Source of the DNA: Ktedonobacteraceae bacterium
Lineage (GTDB): Bacteria > Chloroflexota > Ktedonobacteria > Ktedonobacterales > Ktedonobacteraceae
NCBI GenBank assembly: GCA_035653615.1
Contig: DASRBN010000031.1
Coordinates: 124,001-188,000, forward strand
Length of the DNA stretch: 64,000 nucleotides
Reading direction: 5' to 3'
Position 1 is the first letter of the stretch; each line of letters begins with the position of its first letter. Below, piece by piece: positions 43,501-52,090 of the stretch. A program made the translations under genes and the position numbers. Below the pieces are notes generated by a model. That model made no database searches, was not told the DNA's origin, and saw only the letters and a list, made by a program, of their open reading frames with translations.

Positions 43501-44448
43501 ATGGCTCTACAATCTTCTCACCATGCCATTCCCGAAGACATTCTGGCGCTTTCCCACGAACGCGATTCTCTGCGCAAGAAAGGCAAATATGCGCGGGCCG
43601 ATGAACTCAAACAGCAGATAGAGGAGGCCGGGTATGGCATCAAAGATAATCCTCATGGCGCGCACCTGGTTATTCTTCCCAGCGTTGAGATTGATGGGGA
43701 GGTTTATCGCACTACTGGCCGGGTGCCTTCACTACTTCAGATTCCGGACCGCTGTCTTTTTTCGGTGAATGTCCTGGCGCGTAACAATTTTGAACAGGTG
43801 AGACGCTGTATCGAGAGCATTCTGCGCTTCGCGGGTGAACATACATTTGAGATTATGCTGGTCGATAATGCTTCACAGGATGAAGTATATACCTGGGCGA
43901 AAGCAGCGCAGGGTGATATCCCCAACCTGCACATCCTGCGCATATCGCGTCAGGCAGGTGAGGCGGAGGCACGCAATATTGGCTTGAAGCAGAGTACAGG
44001 CAAGTATATTCTGTTGCTCGAGGCCAATATAGAACTGAATGGCGATGTTTTTACACCGCTTCTGCGTTCGCTATCAAGTGGCACTACCGGCATAACGGGC
44101 TTGCATGGTCTGCTTACCGACGACCTGCGACACTTTGAAGAGAGTTCCGCGGCAGAAGTGGAGGCCATAAGCGCAGCATGCATGGCATTTCCGCGCAAGT
44201 TGCTCAGGAAAACGGGACTTTTCGATGAGCGCTATCGTTTCCCATACTATATGGATATCGATTTCAACTTCGCGGTAAGAGATACAGGTGTTCGCGCGGT
44301 AGTGACTCCCGATCTGCCACTGGTTTGCCATCCTGCTCAGCAGCGTGCAGACTTGTCTGATGCCGAGCGCACACGTTTGATAAAACGCAACTACTATCGC
44401 TTTCTGCAAAAATGGGGACAGAGGGAAGACCTGTTGCTCGAAGACTGA
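43501..44448 (+). CDS. Family 2 glycosyltransferase with N-terminal CysRS-like helical module
   Basis: 315 residues in two parts. Residues about 10-60 (LSHERDSLRKKGKYARADEL, then KQQIEEAGYGIKDNPHG) resemble the C-terminal domain of cysteinyl-tRNA synthetase, with its R-x2-AR-K-D-x2-ADELRD-L...GI-DTPQG pattern. Residues about 80-290 are a GT-A family 2 fold: VNVLARNNFEQVRRCIESIL, IMLVDNASQDEVYTW, EAEARNIGLKQSTGKYILLL and YYMDIDFNFAVRDTG. The usual DxD is weak (LLEAN in place of LDSD). The N-terminal module may bind RNA or a protein. The substrate is unknown. There are 70 bp between it and the GGT gene. Confidence 0.85.
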   Translation: MALQSSHHAIPEDILALSHERDSLRKKGKYARADELKQQIEEAGYGIKDNPHGAHLVILPSVEIDGEVYRTTGRVPSLLQIPDRCLFSVNVLARNNFEQVRRCIESILRFAGEHTFEIMLVDNASQDEVYTWAKAAQGDIPNLHILRISRQAGEAEARNIGLKQSTGKYILLLEANIELNGDVFTPLLRSLSSGTTGITGLHGLLTDDLRHFEESSAAEVEAISAACMAFPRKLLRKTGLFDERYRFPYYMDIDFNFAVRDTGVRAVVTPDLPLVCHPAQQRADLSDAERTRLIKRNYYRFLQKWGQREDLLLED

Positions 44449-44607
44449 GATGATCTGGCGGTCACGATTGTGATCAATAAGCATGATGCAGAGGTTAGAT
44501 CAGGAGCTTCTGCATCATGTATCGTCACGCGGCATTTCTATTGATTTTGCTTATCGAGTTCTTGATAAAATCTTGAGGTCCCTCTGCTTCATTTTTTTCC
44601 TCAACCG

Positions 44608-44740
44608 TGATACAATAGTGCCAATAAACATGCTCGTGGGTTAAGCTCCTCAAGCACGAGAACAGGTCAAAGGCCCGTTGGCCGTCTCGTTCTGGCACCA
44701 CAGCCCCTGATTAAACACTTTCTTAAGGAGAGAGAACACA
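44608..44740 (+). promoter_or_regulatory. Extended -10 promoter and structured leader of pepF
   Basis: TGATACAAT (44608-44616) is an extended -10 element, placing transcription start near 44623. In the leader of about 118 bases, CACGAG (44655-44660) can pair back with CTCGTG (44633-44638). The overlapping ACGAGA (44656-44661) can instead pair forward with TCTCGT (44685-44690), closing over a GGCC-cgtt-GGCC hairpin. The two pairings exclude each other, as in a regulatory switch. The ligand or trigger is unknown. Confidence 0.45.
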
Positions 44741-46537
44741 TTGCAAACATTGACCAAGCGTAATGATATCCCAAAAGAATATACATGGGACCTGGAAAGT
44801 ATTTTTCCGTCCAACGAAGATTGGGGACAGCATTTCCAGGCCGTTCAAAGACGCCTTCCAGAATTGGAAGCGCTTAAGGGCACGCTGGCCGAAAGCGGGC
44901 AGGCCCTCTTACACGTCTTGCGGAAACGTGACGAGCTGTTTGAGCAGATTGAGCGCCTGTTTGTGTATGCTTCCATGCGCAGGGACGAAGATACCACCAA
45001 TAGCCTGTATCAAGGCATGTATGATCGTGCTATGCAGCTTTATGTTCACGCTTCAACCGTGGCTTCTTACATCGAACCGGAAATCCTGGCGCTGCCACAA
45101 GAGACATTGGATCAATTCGTGCGCGAGAACCCAGGCCTGGAACTTTATGGGCAACAGTTGCGCGACTTGAATCGCCAGCGTCCTCATGTGCGTTCCGCCG
45201 AAGTAGAGGCTATCCTGGCTGCCACGGGAGAAATTTCCGAAGGCCCCGATTCTATTTTTTCGATGATCGACAATGCTGACCTGAAGCTCCCCACGATCCA
45301 TGATGAAGAGGGCCAGGAGGTCGAACTGACGAAGGGCAACTACCTCGTCTTTATTCGCAGCACGGATCGTCGCGTGCGCAAAGAGGCTTTCGAGGCCATG
45401 CACAGCACCTTCCTCAAACAGCGCAATACCATCGCGGCAACCCTCTCGGCGCAGGTAAAGAATGACATCTTTTATACCCGCCAGCGTAACTACACAAGCA
45501 ACCTTGAGCGCGCGCTCGCGCGCTACAATATTCCGGTCAGTGTTTACCATAACCTGGTCGAGACGGTCAGCGAGCATATTCCGTTGCTCAATCGCTATAT
45601 GGAACTGCGCAAGCGTATCCTCAAGCTCGATGAACTGCATATGTATGATCTGTACGTGCCAATCGTTGAGGATGTGCATGATGAAGTAAGCTATGAGCAG
45701 GCTCGCGATACGATACTGGCCGGGTTAGCGCCATTAGGGGAAAACTATGTGAATACCCTTAAGCAGGCTTTCACGAATCGATGGATTGATGTGTACGAGA
45801 CGCCTGGCAAGCGTGGCGGCGCATATAGCGGTGGCGCGTATGGCACATTGCCATTCATCCTGATGAACTTCCAGAACAAACGCGATAGTATGTATACGCT
45901 GGCACACGAACTTGGGCACTCGATGCATTCGTACTTTACGCGCAATTTCCAGCCCTACCAGTACGGCGACTATACCATTTTCGTGGCCGAAGTCGCCTCA
46001 ACGCTTAATGAAGGATTGCTGACCGAGTACCTGTTGAAGACAAATGCTGATCGCGCTGTGAAACTCGCGATTCTCAATCATTCACTGGAAGATTTCCGTG
46101 GCACACTCTTCCGCCAGACGATGTTCGCGGAATTCGAACGGGAGATACATAGCCGCGCCGAGCAAGGTGAACCGCTTACTGCCGATTCGCTCAGCGCCGC
46201 GTACCACGCTCTCAATGAAAAATATTATGGTAGCGTAGCGGTGGTCGATGAACTGATCGACGTTGAATGGGCGCGCATCCCGCATTTCTACAGCAGTTTC
46301 TATGTCTACCAGTATGCGACGGGTATTTCAGCCGCGTCCTCGCTGGTGCAGCAGATTCTGCACGAAGGCAAACCAGCTGTTGACCGCTACCTGAAGTTCC
46401 TCAGTTCCGGCTCCTCCGATTACAGCATCGAATTGCTGAAAAAGGCCGGAGTAGATATGACTTCACCGGAGCCAATTCGCCAGGCGTTGCAATTGTTTGA
46501 TGCGCACCTGACGCAGATGGAAGAATTGATCGGCTAG
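44741..46537 (+). CDS. pepF: Oligoendopeptidase F (M3B metallopeptidase)
   Basis: 598 residues, full length for PepF. The zinc motif HELGHSMHSYF is at about residue 387, with the third ligand Glu expected in the downstream FVAEVASTLNEGLL helix. It starts LTKRNDIPKEYTWDLESIFP, typical of PepF. It hydrolyses peptides of about 7-17 residues in the cytosol. It starts with TTG, supported by AAGGAG ten bases before; no better ATG is in frame. A structured leader precedes it. It is monocistronic. Confidence 0.95.
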   Translation: MQTLTKRNDIPKEYTWDLESIFPSNEDWGQHFQAVQRRLPELEALKGTLAESGQALLHVLRKRDELFEQIERLFVYASMRRDEDTTNSLYQGMYDRAMQLYVHASTVASYIEPEILALPQETLDQFVRENPGLELYGQQLRDLNRQRPHVRSAEVEAILAATGEISEGPDSIFSMIDNADLKLPTIHDEEGQEVELTKGNYLVFIRSTDRRVRKEAFEAMHSTFLKQRNTIAATLSAQVKNDIFYTRQRNYTSNLERALARYNIPVSVYHNLVETVSEHIPLLNRYMELRKRILKLDELHMYDLYVPIVEDVHDEVSYEQARDTILAGLAPLGENYVNTLKQAFTNRWIDVYETPGKRGGAYSGGAYGTLPFILMNFQNKRDSMYTLAHELGHSMHSYFTRNFQPYQYGDYTIFVAEVASTLNEGLLTEYLLKTNADRAVKLAILNHSLEDFRGTLFRQTMFAEFEREIHSRAEQGEPLTADSLSAAYHALNEKYYGSVAVVDELIDVEWARIPHFYSSFYVYQYATGISAASSLVQQILHEGKPAVDRYLKFLSSGSSDYSIELLKKAGVDMTSPEPIRQALQLFDAHLTQMEELIG

Positions 46538-46759
46538 TAATCTCTTTTTCGTGACGGATGGACTGAGAGAGGGCGCACCCTGGTGGTCGCCCTTTCTCTT
46601 TTGTGCATCTATTACAAACAGGTGCTGTATACGTTTGCATGTCCTCATGAGTGTCAATATCAGAGGTGACGGACTCATCTCTTGGGGTAGCAAACAATGA
46701 TCTCGTTGATGCCCCGGGTTGAATAAGTTGGCTAGTGTAGATTGATCAGGAGGTAATCT

Positions 46760-47014
46760 ATGGCAGACGACCAGACCAACACCAATACCGATACCAATGA
46801 GAATGACCTTGGAGCGCAAGGTGTTGCGGATCAAGTGAAAGGCAAGGTCAACCAGGCAGCTGGCAAAGTTCAGGAGAAGGTCGGCCAGGTAACGGGCGAT
46901 AAGTCAACGGAGTTGAAAGGCGATGCCCGGCAGATGGGTGGCAAGGTGCAGGATAAGGGTGGCCAGGTTGAGCAAAAGGTTGATAACGCTCTAAATCAGG
47001 ATACGAACCCTTAA
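46760..47014 (+). CDS. CsbD-like stress protein
   Basis: 84 residues, highly charged and without cysteine. Its CsbD-like repeats are VADQVKGKVNQAAGKVQEKV and VTGDKSTELKGDARQMGGKV. CsbD-family proteins are abundant under general stress in bacilli and others; their molecular role is unknown. The sequence suggests an amphipathic, partly disordered helix like LEA proteins. CAGGAGGT precedes ATG by 6 bases, a strong site, so high expression is likely. It ends in a 64-bp perfect palindrome shared with the convergent LLM gene. Confidence 0.9.
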   Translation: MADDQTNTNTDTNENDLGAQGVADQVKGKVNQAAGKVQEKVGQVTGDKSTELKGDARQMGGKVQDKGGQVEQKVDNALNQDTNP

Positions 47015-47023
47015 AATCAGGGT

Positions 47024-47087
47024 CTGATTAAGAAAGCACAGGCCCCCAGTTTCCGCGGAAACTGGGGGCCTGTGCTTTCTTAATCAG
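47024..47087. terminator. 64-bp perfect palindrome, bidirectional terminator
   Basis: The 32-bp arms are exact complements and meet at CCG|CGG (47055/47056) with no spacer. TTTGTT follows on the forward strand, and the reverse strand continues with ACCCTGATTTT. It lies between the csbD-like stop (47014) and the LLM stop (47092), so it serves both. A palindrome of this size with no loop is unusual. Confidence 0.85.
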
Positions 47088-47091
47088 TTTG

Positions 47092-48087
47092 TTACGCCTG
47101 CGCGAAAGTATCGATCATCAGCTTCACGTCGTTTCCCAAAGGATAGAGAATCGGACAGGTGCAACCATTGCGATTGTACTCTTCCACCTTCGCGCGCACT
47201 TCATCAGGAGTTCCGCTTGCGGTGATGCGTTCGATCAAATCGTCGGGCACGAACTGCATGGCTTCGTGAATCTGTTCTCTGGTTGCGGGCCAGCCCAGGA
47301 TGCTCTGCACCTTCTGCACGGTTTCTGGAGGCGTACCGCTTGCCTCAGCAATGTGTGGCTGCTGTGCAAGATATTGGGTAATCAGTTCCTTTGCCGCCTG
47401 CACTGCCGCATGATGATCATAATCGACCGAACACACGATGAGTTGCGGGCAATCTATATCCTCCAGCTTGCGACCGGCTTTTTTGGCGCCGATTTCAATG
47501 TGTTTCAGGGCTTCAAGGTTGTATTCAGGCGGCACGCAATAATTCAGTACCACGCCATCGGCAATTTCGCCTGCCAGTTCCATCATACCCATGTGCGTTG
47601 CGCCAATGAAAATCGCCACGTTGCGGGGTTCGCGGCGGCCATGGACTACATCAAGCTCGATGCCCTCCACCTGGTGAAATTCGCCGTGGAAGGTGACGCG
47701 CTCCATGTTTAGCAAGCGCCTTAAGACCTCGATGGTCTCGCGCATAGCTTTCAAGGGTTTCCTGCGCTCGATACCCACATTTTTTGCCAGCGGGTCCCAC
47801 CATGCGCCGAGACCACAAATAATGCGATCCGGCGCGAGATCATCTAGCGTCAGGAAGGTTGCTGCGAGCAGTCCAATGTTGCGCGTCCAGTTATTAATCA
47901 CGCCGCTGCCAATTTTGATGTGCGACGTCACCGCGGCAAATGCCGCCATCGGTACAATCGCATCGCGTACCAGGCGCGATTCTGCCTGCCACACCGCCTC
48001 GAAGCCACGCTGCTCGGCATACTGTGCATAGGCCATCCCCTCGCGGATTTCATGTTTATCTTGCAGGTACATTGCTACACGTGCCAT
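47092..48087 (-). CDS. LLM class (F420-dependent-type) oxidoreductase
   Basis: 331 residues of the luciferase-like monooxygenase superfamily. It shows the family's barrel start [61 protein letters not shown] and [20 protein letters not shown]. The pattern is closest to the F420-using branch (methylene-H4MPT reductase-like), which is common in Chloroflexota and Actinomycetota; FMN use cannot be excluded. The substrate is unknown. GGGAGGG lies 5 bases before the ATG. Its start follows the hydrolase gene by 12 bases, so the two form an operon. Confidence 0.9.
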   Translation of the reverse strand: MARVAMYLQDKHEIREGMAYAQYAEQRGFEAVWQAESRLVRDAIVPMAAFAAVTSHIKIGSGVINNWTRNIGLLAATFLTLDDLAPDRIICGLGAWWDPLAKNVGIERRKPLKAMRETIEVLRRLLNMERVTFHGEFHQVEGIELDVVHGRREPRNVAIFIGATHMGMMELAGEIADGVVLNYCVPPEYNLEALKHIEIGAKKAGRKLEDIDCPQLIVCSVDYDHHAAVQAAKELITQYLAQQPHIAEASGTPPETVQKVQSILGWPATREQIHEAMQFVPDDLIERITASGTPDEVRAKVEEYNRNGCTCPILYPLGNDVKLMIDTFAQA

Positions 48088-48099
48088 ATGACCCTCCCA

Positions 48100-49173
48100 C
48101 TATTTTCCATCATGCTTTTGTACAAACGTGTCAAAAAGCTCAAAGACCTCGTCCTGCTTTTCGATGTGTGGCGAATGGCCGCAATCTGGCAGCACCACTT
48201 CTGTATACTCGCCACTGTTGGCAGCATATGCATTCATGACAGTCTGTATCTGCGTTATCATGGGCTGCGGTGGATAGACCTCGGCTCCGGGCCAGCCGGG
48301 GACCGCGCCAATTTGTCCGAGAAAGCCGAAGTCGAACAATGAGGTATCGGAGACAATCTGATCGTCGGCGCCGCGTATCCATAACACAGGCGGTTTATTG
48401 CTAATCGTAGCGAATGCTGCCTGATTGAGGTACTTCGGGGAGAGTGCGTTATTGGGTCCCTGCACGCCTGGCGCGACATTGGGCCAGTTATTCGATGCCG
48501 TCATATCGCCCGGATAGATGCCTTCCGCGACTTTACAGGAGAGGATCGAGGTCACGTATATCTCTTCGCGGTCGGGGGCCACGCGGAAAGGAGGCTTAAA
48601 GTAGAAGGTGTTCATAACGGTGCGCGGCGAGAGTTGATCGCTGCCCCGGTCTCCCTGCCCGATGCGCTTCACAAATTCAGGATTGGCTGTGCCGCCGCCG
48701 CTGCCCGCGAAGTCGGGCCAGATAGGAGCGCCATTCGCTCCCTTCGTACCGCCAAAGCCAAAGGGCGAGCCGGGGGCTTGCAGTGTCAGAGAACGCAGCG
48801 TATTGGAATGGTCTATCGCGTATTGCATTACGACGTTGCCACCCAGTGACCAGCCAAACAAATGGAACGCAGGCAGGCCCAGCGCCTGAACCAGCGCATA
48901 GAGATCATCTGAGAAGTCGCGTACGCCCCTCGTTGCGTTGATTCGTAGAGCCTCGGTATCACCGTAGCCTCGCATATCCGGCGCAAAAATCTTGTAGCGA
49001 CCGGTTGCTGCCAGCACCAGCATAAAATCCTGAAAGAAGAGCGACGACGCAGTATTGCCATGCACCAGCACAATGGGTGTATCTCCAGAACCCGCTTCGA
49101 GATAAGCGACCTCGAGCCGGTCAGTTCTGACCTTATTTTGGACGATTCCTGGAAGTAATGGTGTAGGTGACAT
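48100..49173 (-). CDS. Alpha/beta hydrolase
   Basis: 357 residues. The fold shows the oxyanion strand IVLVHGNTASSLFFQD, the nucleophile elbow HLFGWSLGGNVVM, the acid in LWIRGADDQIVSDTS and the histidine in VLPDCGHSPHIEKQDEVFEL. A larger cap insert (about 155-245) sits between strands 6 and 7. It has no signal peptide. It is the first gene of a pair with the LLM oxidoreductase, and the two may act on one substrate (for example ester or lactone cleavage after oxidation), but this is inference. AGGAGG stands about 9 bases before the ATG. Confidence 0.92.
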   Translation of the reverse strand: MSPTPLLPGIVQNKVRTDRLEVAYLEAGSGDTPIVLVHGNTASSLFFQDFMLVLAATGRYKIFAPDMRGYGDTEALRINATRGVRDFSDDLYALVQALGLPAFHLFGWSLGGNVVMQYAIDHSNTLRSLTLQAPGSPFGFGGTKGANGAPIWPDFAGSGGGTANPEFVKRIGQGDRGSDQLSPRTVMNTFYFKPPFRVAPDREEIYVTSILSCKVAEGIYPGDMTASNNWPNVAPGVQGPNNALSPKYLNQAAFATISNKPPVLWIRGADDQIVSDTSLFDFGFLGQIGAVPGWPGAEVYPPQPMITQIQTVMNAYAANSGEYTEVVLPDCGHSPHIEKQDEVFELFDTFVQKHDGK

Positions 49174-49325
49174 TATTGAAATAACCTCCTGTGCGAAACT
49201 TTTTGTTATTGTACCATCTTTCTGTCCTATGCTGGCAAGCAGCTTGTCTCTGTTTGGTTGAGTAGAACGTGTATGCTATTAGTGATATTTCTTCGGTAAA
49301 AAACGAAATAGATTGGTGGTATAGC

Positions 49326-49730
49326 ATGGACAGTGACGACTCTATTCAATCAGACCCCAGCGAGCTAAAAACGGTGATGATTGTTGAAGACGACGCGGGC
49401 ATTGGCAACTTTCTTGTCCAGGCAATTCAGCAAGAAACACCCTACCAGGCAGTGCTGGCCACCGATGGCTTTCAAGCCTTAAAGATGTTGCACACCTTGA
49501 AGCCAGATTTGCTCATTCTGGATTATAGCCTTCCCGGTATGAACGGTCTCGAGGTCTATGATCAAGTCCATGCAAACAAGGAATTGGAACATATACCCGT
49601 GTTGATAATCACTGCCGAAACATTGCGCGTGCAAAAAGAGGTGAAAGCCCGGCAAATCTCTCTATTGCAGAAGCCATTTGATCTTAGCGAACTCCTCGCT
49701 GCTATTGATCAATTATTTGCGCCATCTTAG
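49326..49730 (+). CDS. Stand-alone response regulator receiver domain (CheY-like)
   Basis: 134 residues from ATG 49326 (a GTG at 49269 would add 19). It is a single REC domain: acidic pocket VMIVEDDAG, phospho-acceptor Asp in LLILDYSLPGMNG, Thr in VLIITAET and Lys in LLQKPFDLSELL. There is no output domain. The partner kinase is not adjacent; the HTH-HATPase gene 1.4 kb downstream lacks a phospho-acceptor His and is an unlikely donor. It is divergent from the hydrolase/LLM operon. Confidence 0.9.
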   Translation: MDSDDSIQSDPSELKTVMIVEDDAGIGNFLVQAIQQETPYQAVLATDGFQALKMLHTLKPDLLILDYSLPGMNGLEVYDQVHANKELEHIPVLIITAETLRVQKEVKARQISLLQKPFDLSELLAAIDQLFAPS

Positions 49731-49895
49731 TTGATGTGGAACGTGTCAACGAAGGGCACATATACAGCCGGTACAGGAACGCAGCCTCGCCAGTACTTAT
49801 AAGCAGAGCTGAAACGGAAAAAGCAACTCGCTCGTGATGAGATTAAGAAAGATTGTAACCATGCTCACCTGCGAGTATGGAGAAAGGATAGCATT

Positions 49896-50303
49896 ATGGC
49901 GAGGGAAAAGGGTACATCTGCATTTTCAGCACATTCTCGACGCCGGCCTTACCAGGTAGATCACTATATCAATCAATTTTTGGATGCTACCTGTGATGAG
50001 AGCCGGCGTGCCATTCTAGAGCTGCTTGTTCCGCCTGACGGACAGGATTCCCCGGAGGCCTACGAGCTGCGCGCGGGAGATATTGCCAGGCAATTAGGGC
50101 TGGCTCGATCTACAACCTCGGAGCACTTGCACCAGTTGCTCAAAATGCACCTGGTAAGTACGCGTAGAGAGGGTACGATGGTCTATTACAGGCTGCGCAA
50201 TCGTCACCTGGTGCGGGCTTTCCATGAATTGCTACGTGCGCTGGAAACCCATTATACCGCCCAGAGCGCGGCTATGGAGTCTCCAACAGCTGCGGGAGAA
50301 TAA
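49896..50303 (+). CDS. ArsR-family transcriptional regulator
   Basis: 135 residues with a winged helix at about 25-110: HYINQFLDATCDESRRAILE, ELRAGDIARQLGLARSTTSE (recognition helix), HLHQLLKMHLV and REGTMVYYRLRN (wing). There is no ELCV-type metal-binding Cys pair in the recognition helix. It is a paralogue of the protein at 50609-50998, sharing DxSRR-ILELL, G-IA-LGL-TTSEHL-QL and VYYRL. The ATG follows AAAGGATAGCATT. The target is not known. Confidence 0.9.
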   Translation: MAREKGTSAFSAHSRRRPYQVDHYINQFLDATCDESRRAILELLVPPDGQDSPEAYELRAGDIARQLGLARSTTSEHLHQLLKMHLVSTRREGTMVYYRLRNRHLVRAFHELLRALETHYTAQSAAMESPTAAGE

Positions 50304-50608
50304 GTTTTCTTTCCTTGCAGCTGATTTATTTTCGCATAAGTCACCATGTAATCACCCCGTTTTCCACCTTTTTTCTTCTTCTTGATACGTCCACCTGTAC
50401 CATACGTTTCACATAATAAGGCAGTATTTCGGTGCTAACCGAGGAAACTCTGTTGCTCTATTGGTCAGGAATGGAATTAGAAACAGGACATATTTCTCAT
50501 CCGTGTCATAGTTAAGGCCCATATTTCGCCTATTACCGAACAAGAAAAGGATGTTAAAGGAGTAAGAGAGAGGATGTTAGAAGCCGCTTGAGAATAACCT
50601 GAAATGCT
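50304..50608. other. 305-bp region between convergent ArsR genes, no gene seen
   Basis: The stretch separates the two convergent ArsR paralogues. No frame with a ribosome site and family-like sequence, no tRNA-like fold and no clear terminator were seen. It is AT-richer than its surroundings, with a pyrimidine tract (50375-50395). Confidence 0.5.
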
Positions 50609-50998
50609 TCAGGACAGCTGCTTCTGATAATACTGTTCCAGCGTTCGCAGCAGGTCTAAAAAGGCCTGGACAAGCAAGTGATTTGACAAACGATAGTAGA
50701 CCGCGGTTCCCTGTTTGCGAGTTGTAACCATGTGGAGATTGGCGAGCTGGCGCAGGTGCTCAGAGGTGGTAGCGCTGCTCAATCCGAGTTCTTGAGCGAT
50801 TTCTCCAGAGCGTAGCTCCGTAGGGACGGATGGGTCATTGTCGTTGGGTGCGGCAAGCAGCTCCAGAATATAGCGGCGGCTCGTGTCGCATACTATGGAT
50901 AGAAATTGATCCACAAACGCATCTAATTCTGACGAACGATGCAGGATGCTGGAATGTGCGCGGTTTAGCCTTACGGCGGCAGTCTTTTTCCGAGGCAT
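50609..50998 (-). CDS. ArsR-family transcriptional regulator
   Basis: 129 residues with a winged helix at about 28-118: FVDQFLSIVCDTSRRYILEL, ELRSGEIAQELGLSSATTSE (recognition helix), HLRQLANLHMV and KQGTAVYYRLSN (wing). It is a paralogue of the neighbour at 49896, in convergent orientation. No metal-ligand motif was seen. It is transcribed away from the HTH-HATPase gene, with 134 bp between starts. A palindrome in that gap (51087-51105) is a candidate operator for autoregulation and control of the HATPase gene. GGGAG precedes the ATG. Confidence 0.9.
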   Translation of the reverse strand: MPRKKTAAVRLNRAHSSILHRSSELDAFVDQFLSIVCDTSRRYILELLAAPNDNDPSVPTELRSGEIAQELGLSSATTSEHLRQLANLHMVTTRKQGTAVYYRLSNHLLVQAFLDLLRTLEQYYQKQLS

Positions 50999-51086
50999 CG
51001 CTTTATTACGCTCCCTTCGTAAGAAATGGGGAACTTTCTGACAGGCGGAAGAACAAAACTCTTCCCTGTCTATATCTTATAACCGC

Positions 51087-51105
51087 TTATCATGTCTTAT
51101 GATAA
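51087..51105. promoter_or_regulatory. Palindromic operator candidate between arsR-like and HTH-HATPase genes
   Basis: TTATCAT-gtctt-ATGATAA is a 7+7 bp palindrome overlapping a second one, CATGT...ACATG (51091-51109). AT-rich palindromes of this size are typical of ArsR-family sites. It lies in the divergent promoter region, 89 bases from the arsR-like start and 28 from the HATPase start. Confidence 0.5.
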
Positions 51106-51132
51106 CATGCCAGGTGAAAGGGTGAGGTTGAT

Positions 51133-52074
51133 ATGCCATCCTATCTTACGACAGCAGATGTGGCTACACGTCTGGGTGTCAGTCTCGATACCGTCCGGCG
51201 CTGGTTACGCAGCGGTGAACTCAAAGGTACTCCCTTTGGGCGAGCGGGCTACCGTATTGAAGACGCAGATTTCGAGGCATTTTTACTTCAGCGTCGACGG
51301 CAATCTCAGGAGTTCAGTACCATTTCTCCTGGACAATTTGCTCCAACCGGTACGGCGTTGGTAGAGTTGATGAATGCGCTTGGCCAGGAATTGCGCATGC
51401 CGCTTGCCACGACACGAGGCACGCTACACCAGGCGCGCCGTCTGCTTCAACGCGCACTAGAATCGCCTTTACCAGATACGGCAGTAGATCTACTCGCAAG
51501 GCTTCAGGAGGTGCTGGTACGCGCAGAACGACAGGTCGCAGCAGAGATTCGGCTGGCGGGCAACCTGCTGGATGCCTCTCGCATTGAAACAAACATGTTC
51601 GAACTTTCCCCGGCATGGTGCAATCTGGTCGAAATTGTGCGCGAAACTGTCTCAAGCCTGCAAGAACTTGCCGGTCAAAAAGTCATCGAGCAGGAACTGC
51701 CTGCTGATGACCTGGTAGCGGTGATTGCCGATGCTGATCGCATCAAGCAGGCATTAACCAATTACCTTCTGAACGCGCTCAAGTTTTCTCCCAACGATCA
51801 ACCAGTTAAGGTATTGCTGGCCGTAAATGATTCGCAGGCACGTGCCGCGGTGCAGGACAAGGGACCGGGAATCCCAGATTCAGAGCAGCATATGATATGG
51901 GAGCGTTTCGGACAGGGACAGAGGCGTCCGGCAGGTTCGGGAAGTGGGCTGAGGCTTGGTTTATACATCACCCGGGCCATCATTCAGCAGCATGGTGGCC
52001 AGGTTGGCGTCGAAAGCCAGCCTGGGGAAGGCGCTACGTTCTGGTTCACGCTTCCCCTGGCGGATGAGACATAA
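51133..52074 (+). CDS. Excisionase/MerR-type HTH protein fused to a histidine-kinase-like core lacking the H-box histidine
   Basis: 313 residues with no membrane helix. Residues 1-55 are an excisionase-type winged HTH: YLTTADVATRLGVSLDTVRR, then WLRSGELKGTPFGRAGYRI. Residues 75-160 form a DHp-like helical hairpin where the usual SHELRTPL reads GQELRMPL, so the phospho-acceptor His is Gln85. Residues 190-310 are a HATPase_c domain with the N box NYLLNALKFSP, G1 VQDKGPGIP, F box WERFGQG and G2 GSGSGLRLGLYITRAI. ATP binding looks intact, but classical autophosphorylation does not. The domain order suggests a DNA-binding protein gated by nucleotide. There is no response regulator in the operon. 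Confidence 0.88.
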   Translation: MPSYLTTADVATRLGVSLDTVRRWLRSGELKGTPFGRAGYRIEDADFEAFLLQRRRQSQEFSTISPGQFAPTGTALVELMNALGQELRMPLATTRGTLHQARRLLQRALESPLPDTAVDLLARLQEVLVRAERQVAAEIRLAGNLLDASRIETNMFELSPAWCNLVEIVRETVSSLQELAGQKVIEQELPADDLVAVIADADRIKQALTNYLLNALKFSPNDQPVKVLLAVNDSQARAAVQDKGPGIPDSEQHMIWERFGQGQRRPAGSGSGLRLGLYITRAIIQQHGGQVGVESQPGEGATFWFTLPLADET

Positions 52075-52090
52075 AGGAAAAGATCAACAA

